In this document: positions 13,136 to 16,387 of the stretch, piece after piece
How the letters are laid out: every line of letters begins with the position of its first letter
Position numbering within the stretch: position 1 is the stretch's first letter
Assembly: GCA_036267755.1 (NCBI GenBank)
Contig: DATAVK010000030.1
Coordinates: 1 to 16,387, forward strand
DNA length: 16,387 bases
Origin: DATAVK01 sp036267755
Lineage (GTDB): Bacteria; Actinomycetota; Actinomycetes; JAFAQI01
Direction of reading: 5' to 3'
Notes under the pieces: generated by a model
What the model saw: only the letters and a program-made list of their open reading frames with translations
Databases searched by the model: none
What the model was told of the DNA's origin: nothing
Program-made: the position numbers and the translations under genes

Positions 13136-13575
13136 CCGTGGAAAACGTGCGGGTCGTCGATGTCCTTCTTGTCGAAGACGATCCCGGCGACGTGCTGATG
13201 ACTCAAGAGGCCTTCACCGACTACAAGGTCCACAACCGGCTGCACGTGGTGAACAACGGCGTCGACGCGATGTCCTTCCTGCGGCACGAACCGCCGTACG
13301 CCGATGTGCCCCTACCAGATCTGATCCTGCTCGACCTCAACCTGCCGAAGATGGACGGCCGCGAGGTGCTGGCCGCCATCAAGGAAGACCCGACGCTGCG
13401 GAGCATCCCGGTCGTCATCCTCACGACGTCCGAGGCCGAAGAGGACGTGCTGCGCAGCTACGACCTGCACGCCAACGCCTACGTGACGAAGCCGGTCGAC
13501 TTCGAGCGCTTCATCGATGTGGTGCGTCGGATCGACGAGTTCTTCGTCACCGTGGTTCGGTTGCCTTCTCACTGA
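13132..13575 (+). CDS. Single-domain response regulator, Rcp1/CheY-like
   Basis: A 147-residue receiver with no output domain. VLLVEDDPGDVLMTQEAF (acidic Asp16-Asp17), phospho-acceptor Asp68 in LILLDLNLPKMDG, Thr in VVILTTSEAEED and Lys in YVTKPVD are all present. The DDPGD start, the long alpha1 region and NNGVDAMSFLR are typical of Rcp1-type regulators paired with SHDLQEPLR kinases. ATG at 13132 overlaps the kinase stop (ATGA), with GGAGA 6 nt upstream. It probably competes with or relays phosphate to the REC-PP2C protein, acting as sink or shuttle; this is inferred from gene order. Confidence 0.9.
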   Translation: MTVENVRVVDVLLVEDDPGDVLMTQEAFTDYKVHNRLHVVNNGVDAMSFLRHEPPYADVPLPDLILLDLNLPKMDGREVLAAIKEDPTLRSIPVVILTTSEAEEDVLRSYDLHANAYVTKPVDFERFIDVVRRIDEFFVTVVRLPSH

Positions 13576-13581
13576 GCCCGA

Positions 13582-13662
13582 GCTGGGACGCAAGACTCGC
13601 TCCGGGCCTGGCGCTCGCAAGCTCGCACCTTACGGCCCTTCCGCGAGCCCAGCGTCTCCAGC
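13582..13662. terminator. Possible bidirectional terminator between convergent operons
   Basis: GCTGGGACGC (13582-13591) pairs with GCGTCTCCAGC (13652-13662) over 10 bp with one bulged base. A nested GGGCC/GGCCC (13604-13608 with 13634-13638) lies inside. The 92-bp gap separates the converging response regulator and fluoride channel genes. There is no U-tract and the loop is long, so the call is tentative. Confidence 0.35.
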
Positions 13663-13667
13663 CCGAC

Positions 13668-14036
13668 TTAGATGAGGGCTAGGGAAAGTCCTATTGCTGC
13701 TGCTGTTAGGCCGGCCACCAGGCTTGTGGCCACTGTGATTGTCGCGTGGATGTGGTGGCCGTCGTCGGCGAATGTCGTGGCCTCGAGCATCAGGGTGCTC
13801 CAGGTCGTGTAGCCGCCGGCGAATCCGGTGCCGAGGACCACGCTCGCGTTGGTCGAGAGGCCGTGGTGGGTCGCCAAGCCCGTGACCAATCCGAGGACGA
13901 ACGAACCCGTGACGTTGATGACGAAGGTGCCCCATGGCCACGTCGAGGGGTACCGGTGGGAGACCACCTGGTCGACCACGTATCGCGCGACCGCGCCGAT
14001 CCCGGCGACGACTCCAACCACGAGAGCGAGGATCAC
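13668..14036 (-). CDS. fluC: Fluoride channel FluC/CrcB, subunit 1
   Basis: A 122-residue, four-helix membrane protein of the fluoride-specific channel family, which exports F- passively as a dual-topology dimer. Signatures are GTFVINVTGSFVLG (about 36-49) and GFAGGYTTWSTLMLE (about 71-85). The latter is the family's GFxGGFTTFST motif, but both pore-lining aromatic positions differ (Tyr and Trp in place of Phe). Start GTG at 14034-14036 overlaps the stop of the upstream paralogue by 4 nt (GTGA), so the two are translated together, suggesting a two-gene channel. It ends the fluoride operon. Confidence 0.93.
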   Translation of the reverse strand: MILALVVGVVAGIGAVARYVVDQVVSHRYPSTWPWGTFVINVTGSFVLGLVTGLATHHGLSTNASVVLGTGFAGGYTTWSTLMLEATTFADDGHHIHATITVATSLVAGLTAAAIGLSLALI

Positions 14037-14509
14037 GACGACTCCCCGAGCACACGACCGGCGAGTGCCATCCCGAGGTACGCCGCGACCAAGCCGGCCG
14101 CCACGCTCGCCGCGAGATAGCCGATAGCGATGCCGATGTGGCCGTGCGCGAGCAGCAGGTCGCTGGCGGTCACCACGCTGCTGAACGTCGTGAACGCGCC
14201 GCAGAACCCGGTCCCCAGCAACGGTCGGAGGTACGCCGGTGCGGCACGCATCGCCAGGACCGTCACGAGCACCGCGAGCACGAAGGACCCGGCGGTGTTG
14301 ATGACGAGGATCGACGCCGGAAATCCGGAGCCGGGGGTGGGCCAGCCGCGAGAGATCCCGTACCGCGCGAGCCCACCGACGATGCCGCCGCCGAAGACGA
14401 CCGCGACATGGGAGATCGGCAGCCGCGGCCAGGGGGCGGCCCGCTGCGCCTCGGTCTCAGGATCGATGTCGGGGTCGCGGAACGGCTCACGGCCAAGCGG
14501 ACTCGTCAC
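14033..14509 (-). CDS. fluC: Fluoride channel FluC/CrcB, subunit 2
   Basis: A 158-residue paralogue with a cytoplasmic N-terminal extension of about 35 residues (TSPLGREPFRDPDIDPETEA, then QRAAPWPRLP) before the four helices. ASILVINTAGSFVLAVLV and GTGFCGAFTTFSSV are the family signatures, with the canonical F-T-T-F pore motif intact, unlike its partner. I chose GTG at 14507-14509 because AAGGAG lies 6 nt upstream. The in-frame ATG at 14578 lies inside the fluoride riboswitch and cannot be the start. It is the first gene of the riboswitch-controlled operon. The two different subunits could form a heterodimer. Confidence 0.93.
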   Translation of the reverse strand: MTSPLGREPFRDPDIDPETEAQRAAPWPRLPISHVAVVFGGGIVGGLARYGISRGWPTPGSGFPASILVINTAGSFVLAVLVTVLAMRAAPAYLRPLLGTGFCGAFTTFSSVVTASDLLLAHGHIGIAIGYLAASVAAGLVAAYLGMALAGRVLGESS

Positions 14510-14528
14510 GACGGTCTCCTTGCGTCGT
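14508..14528 (-). promoter_or_regulatory. Hairpin presenting or hiding the fluC ribosome binding site
   Basis: ACGACG (14523-14528, minus strand) pairs with CGTCGT (14508-14513), leaving the AAGGAG site in a 9-nt loop and placing part of the GTG start in the stem. It directly follows the riboswitch aptamer and is a candidate translational expression platform. Confidence 0.45.
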
Positions 14529-14530
14529 AC

Positions 14531-14582
14531 CCACAGGGACCGTTGGCCGCGAACGCGACAGTTAATGGCGAGCCCCACCGCC
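14531..14582 (-). promoter_or_regulatory. Fluoride (crcB) riboswitch aptamer
   Basis: Read on the minus strand from 14582: GGCG, loop GTGGGGCT, CGCC (first stem), ATTAAC, T, stem GTCGC-GTTC-GCGGC, then CAACGGTCCCTGTG. The loop GGGGCT (14571-14576) is complementary to GGTCCC (14536-14541), giving the expected pseudoknot. Lengths match the Thermotoga petrophila aptamer as I recall it: an 8-nt loop, with A40 and U48 equivalents present. The A6/U38 positions are G and C here. It lies 22 nt before the fluC start and about 5 nt after the predicted transcript start. Fluoride binding should raise expression of the channels. Confidence 0.8.
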
Positions 14583-14594
14583 GTGACGCAGACC

Positions 14595-14600
14595 AGCCTA
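14595..14600 (-). promoter_or_regulatory. -10 hexamer of the fluoride operon
   Basis: TAGGCT on the minus strand. A start 6-7 nt downstream (about 14588) would place the riboswitch at the very 5' end of the RNA, as is usual. The hexamer is identical to those of mshD and the SRPBCC gene. Confidence 0.6.
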
Positions 14601-14675
14601 TCGACCCGCGGTCACAGGTGAACGGCTCCTAAGTGGGTAGGTCGTGAGGAACCCAGCAACCGGAGGCGAGCAGCG

Positions 14676-14969
14676 ATGGTCGACACCACCCTCGGACCGT
14701 GTCACTACAGCGAGGACATGAGCGAGCACGCGACGTTGCTGGGGGTGCGCGAGGACGGTCCGGGCTGGATCCCGATCTGCGAGAACCACCGCAGCGACGC
14801 TGAGTCGGACGGCTACAAGGTGCAGGAGGTCCAGGACCTGCCCGACGCGATCGAGACCAACGAGGCCGCCGACGACAAGGACGACAAGTCCGCGAGCAAG
14901 GACGACACCGACAGCGAAACCGACGACAGCGAGGACAAGGACAGCGACGACAGCGACAGCGAGGACTGA
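14676..14969 (+). CDS. Small acidic hypothetical protein with Cys/His N-terminus
   Basis: A 97-residue protein I do not recognise. Residues 1-60 look folded, with PCHYS at 8-12 and ICENHR near 34-39; the CxH-like and CxxH pairs could bind a metal ion. From about residue 64 the sequence is a low-complexity run of Asp, Ser, Glu and Lys (AADDKDDKSASKDDTDSE and on to the end), certainly disordered and very acidic. ATG at 14676 has GGAGG about 9 nt upstream. It is divergent from the fluoride operon and its stop is 7 bp from the converging MscS gene. Codon use is like its neighbours. Confidence 0.7.
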   Translation: MVDTTLGPCHYSEDMSEHATLLGVREDGPGWIPICENHRSDAESDGYKVQEVQDLPDAIETNEAADDKDDKSASKDDTDSETDDSEDKDSDDSDSED

Positions 14970-14976
14970 GCGGGGA

Positions 14977-15759
14977 TCACACCGCTTGGTCGCGCGGCTG
15001 CGCCGGGTCCGGCGCTGACTCCTCGGCCTCCGGTGCCGGGTCGCCGGTCTGGCCGGTGGCCTCCTCGGCCTCGGCTGCCACCGGAAGCGGCCCGATGACG
15101 GCGGCCAGCACTCCGCTGTTCGGCACTGACAGCGGTCCGTCGGTGGTCTCGAGCGTCACGTACGTCATGCCCATCCCGGCCACGACGCCATTGAGCTCGC
15201 CGCCCAGCGAGCCGGACCGGATCCGGATCGCGTCACCGACGTTGAACGGCCGCGCCAGCAGCAGCACGACACCGGCAAACACATTGCCCAAAGCCTGCTG
15301 CGCGGCGATGCCGATGATGACGCCGGTCAGCGCCCCACCGAGCAGCAGATGCCCGACCGGGACGTGCAGGACGCCGAGCACCGTGATCGCCACGATCGCG
15401 TAGCCGGCGAGCGTCACCGCCCAGCGCACCACCCCGGCGTGGCTGGGCCCGGTCCGCGGCTCGAGCACCCGGTGGATCTCGCTCGCCGTACTGCGGATCG
15501 CGATCACGGCGAAGACCAGGAACGCGACACCGCCGCCGATCGTGAACAGCTTGCCGTGGAAGGTCGCGTGGCGACCGTGCAGCGGCGTCCCGAAGATGCC
15601 GGCGAGCACCAGGCCGCCGATCGCCAGCAGTCCCGACAGCACCGCGACCCGGAAGTCCGGGGTGACCGCCGCCGCGATCGCCTGGCCCAGGGTCGGGACC
15701 TCGACGTGGTCGAGCGTGCGATGCCGCAGTCGCGCTCGTGCGTCGCGGATCCGGGTCAT
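14977..15759 (-). CDS. Mechanosensitive channel, MscS family
   Basis: A 260-residue membrane protein. Three helices are evident (VAVLSGLLAIGGLVLAGIFG; LFTIGGGVAFLVFAVIAI; WAVTLAGYAIVAITVLGVLHV), followed by the pore helix LLLGGALTGVIIGIAAQQ with ALGNVFAGVVLLLARPFNVGD. Together these give the MscS TM3-plus-beta-domain signature. The beta domain continues IRIRSGSLGGELNGVVAGM and TYVTLETTDGPLSVPNSGV. The usual C-terminal vestibule domain is missing and is replaced by an acidic, Pro/Ala-rich tail, so this is a short MscS-like channel. It would release solutes on hypo-osmotic shock. The ATG at 15757-15759 overlaps the MarR stop codon (ATGA), so the two genes are coupled. Confidence 0.88.
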   Translation of the reverse strand: MTRIRDARARLRHRTLDHVEVPTLGQAIAAAVTPDFRVAVLSGLLAIGGLVLAGIFGTPLHGRHATFHGKLFTIGGGVAFLVFAVIAIRSTASEIHRVLEPRTGPSHAGVVRWAVTLAGYAIVAITVLGVLHVPVGHLLLGGALTGVIIGIAAQQALGNVFAGVVLLLARPFNVGDAIRIRSGSLGGELNGVVAGMGMTYVTLETTDGPLSVPNSGVLAAVIGPLPVAAEAEEATGQTGDPAPEAEESAPDPAQPRDQAV

Positions 15760-16256
15760 GGGCACCGCACCCCGTTGCCCGACTCCGGGGGCAGCTTGGA
15801 GTAGCCGGGGTGGATGCCGTCGCGAAGCCCCTGCTCGACGGCGACCCGCTGCAGCAGATCGAACAGCTGCCGGCGCTCGGTCGCGCTGAGCGCGGCGAAC
15901 AGCGTCTTCTCGGCGTCGCGGCCGACGCCACGCAGCTTGGTGACGAGAATCTGCCCCTCGCCGGTGAGAAACAGCGAGTGCACCCGTCTATCGACCATGC
16001 CGCGGCGCCGCTCGATCAGCCCGCGCTTCTCAAGGTCGTCGAGCAGCGCGACCATCCGGCTGGCCGGCATCCCGAACTCGTCGGCGACCGCCTGCTGGCT
16101 GCGGCCCGGGTGCTCCGCGACCACCCGCAGGACGCCGACGTGCGCGGGGTTGATGCCGAGTGGCGCGATGAGCCGAGCGAACATTGCGGCGCCGTGCGCC
16201 CCGATCTGGGCGATGAGAAAGCCCGGACCGACCAGCGACGACCGCTGTTCACTCAC
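15756..16256 (-). CDS. MarR-family transcriptional regulator
   Basis: A 166-residue winged-helix regulator. Helical dimerisation segments flank the DNA-binding domain, which contains AHVGVLRVVAEHPGRSQQAV, then ADEFGMPASRMVALLDDLEKR, then the wing GLIERRRGMVDRRVHSLFLT with the conserved DxR motif. The length is normal for the family. It is likely a ligand-sensitive repressor of its own promoter and of the divergent gene at 16340. I chose GTG at 16254-16256 because TATAAT ends exactly 7 nt upstream, giving a leaderless message; an ATG at 16304 in frame lies upstream of that promoter. It is coupled with the MscS gene downstream. Confidence 0.9.
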   Translation of the reverse strand: MSEQRSSLVGPGFLIAQIGAHGAAMFARLIAPLGINPAHVGVLRVVAEHPGRSQQAVADEFGMPASRMVALLDDLEKRGLIERRRGMVDRRVHSLFLTGEGQILVTKLRGVGRDAEKTLFAALSATERRQLFDLLQRVAVEQGLRDGIHPGYSKLPPESGNGVRCP

Positions 16257-16260
16257 TCGT

Positions 16261-16271
16261 CGATTATATCG
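16261..16271 (-). promoter_or_regulatory. MarR promoter: consensus -10 within a palindrome
   Basis: On the minus strand TATAAT (16263-16268) is 6 nt from the GTG at 16256. CGGACA at an 18-bp spacing is a fair -35. The -10 sits in the palindrome CGATTATATCG (plus strand, 16261-16271), so a MarR dimer bound there would block RNA polymerase. The operator role is inferred. Confidence 0.6.
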
Positions 16272-16309
16272 TTTGCAGAATCGTTCTGTCCGTGAAAGGT
16301 TCATGTCAG

Positions 16310-16317
16310 TATCGATA
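16310..16317 (+). promoter_or_regulatory. Palindrome TATCGATA in the divergent promoter region
   Basis: An 8-bp perfect palindrome about 22 bp before the ATG at 16340, with the same ATCG/CGAT core as the site at 16261-16271. It may overlap the -10 of the divergent gene and be a second MarR site. Confidence 0.35.
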
Positions 16318-16339
16318 TGCCTTGCGATGGGGGATTCTG

Positions 16340-16387
16340 ATGGCCGTCACGACCGAGCAGCCGACTGACGTCCGAGCCGCGACCGGG
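16340..16387 (+). CDS. Start of a divergent gene, cut by window edge
   Basis: ATG at 16340 with GGGGGA 5 nt upstream opens a frame that continues to the end of the window. It encodes AVTTEQPTDVRAATG after the Met. Sixteen codons are too few to identify a family. A target of the divergent MarR regulator, often a transporter, is likely from position alone. Confidence 0.6.
   Translation, partial: MAVTTEQPTDVRAATG

Noticed and set aside
11443..13575. A 710-codon frame that would fuse novel sequence to the response regulator
   Set aside because: Its first 560 codons are a shadow of the kinase frame (Arg/Pro-rich). Only the last part, from ATG 13132, is the real receiver, with its own start and 4-nt overlap.
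14510..14578. Upstream ATG extension of the second fluC gene
   Set aside because: The added codons are the riboswitch aptamer itself, and the GTG at 14509 has a good AAGGAG.

Overview
The window reads as chromosomal DNA of a high-GC actinobacterium: third codon positions are almost all G or C, GTG starts are frequent, and the genes include markers such as glnR, mshD (mycothiol synthase) and an lmeA-like DUF2993 gene. Genus cannot be fixed from the sequence. I see no tRNA, rRNA, CRISPR array, transposase or phage gene. The order sulfurtransferase ... DUF2993 ... glnR - mshD resembles the mycobacterial cysA2 - thiX - lmeA - glnR - mshD neighbourhood as I recall it, with an MFS transporter in between, so the left half looks like conserved core chromosome.

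Layout. (1) 1-850, minus strand: a sulfur operon (rhodanese sulfurtransferase, DUF4395 membrane protein) preceded by a 26-codon leaderless Cys-containing leader peptide whose stop codon overlaps an anti-Shine-Dalgarno. (2) 962-2749: a 14-TM drug/H+ antiporter. (3) 2842-4611, minus: a tightly coupled operon of alpha/beta hydrolase, MoaD/ThiS-like protein and LmeA-like lipid-binding protein. (4) 4751-6940, plus: glnR, mshD, SRPBCC protein. (5) 6959-10099, minus: DoxX, two hypothetical proteins, an AbiEi/DUF559-type protein and a small zinc-ribbon protein. (6) 10305-13575, plus: a signalling operon of REC-PP2C phosphatase, CHASE3 histidine kinase and Rcp1/CheY-like regulator with 4-nt overlaps. 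(7) 13668-14600, minus: two fluoride channel genes (fluC/crcB) behind a recognisable fluoride riboswitch and promoter. (8) 14676-16387: a small acidic protein, a MarR regulator coupled to an MscS-type channel, and the start of a divergent gene.

Regulation is the most informative layer. At least five promoters place a TANNNT -10 hexamer 6-8 nt before a start codon, indicating leaderless transcripts. The Cys leader and the fluoride riboswitch are two distinct RNA switches. Most unusual are three intergenic elements (2757-2839, 8521-8591, 9694-9765). Two share sequence and one does not, yet all have the same geometry: an 18-nt arm, a 13-nt spacer, the same 18-nt arm again (31-bp period), a short loop, then the inverted arm. 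Each lies just 3' of a minus-strand gene. This is the best candidate for something undescribed. No stretch over 300 bases lacks a gene.
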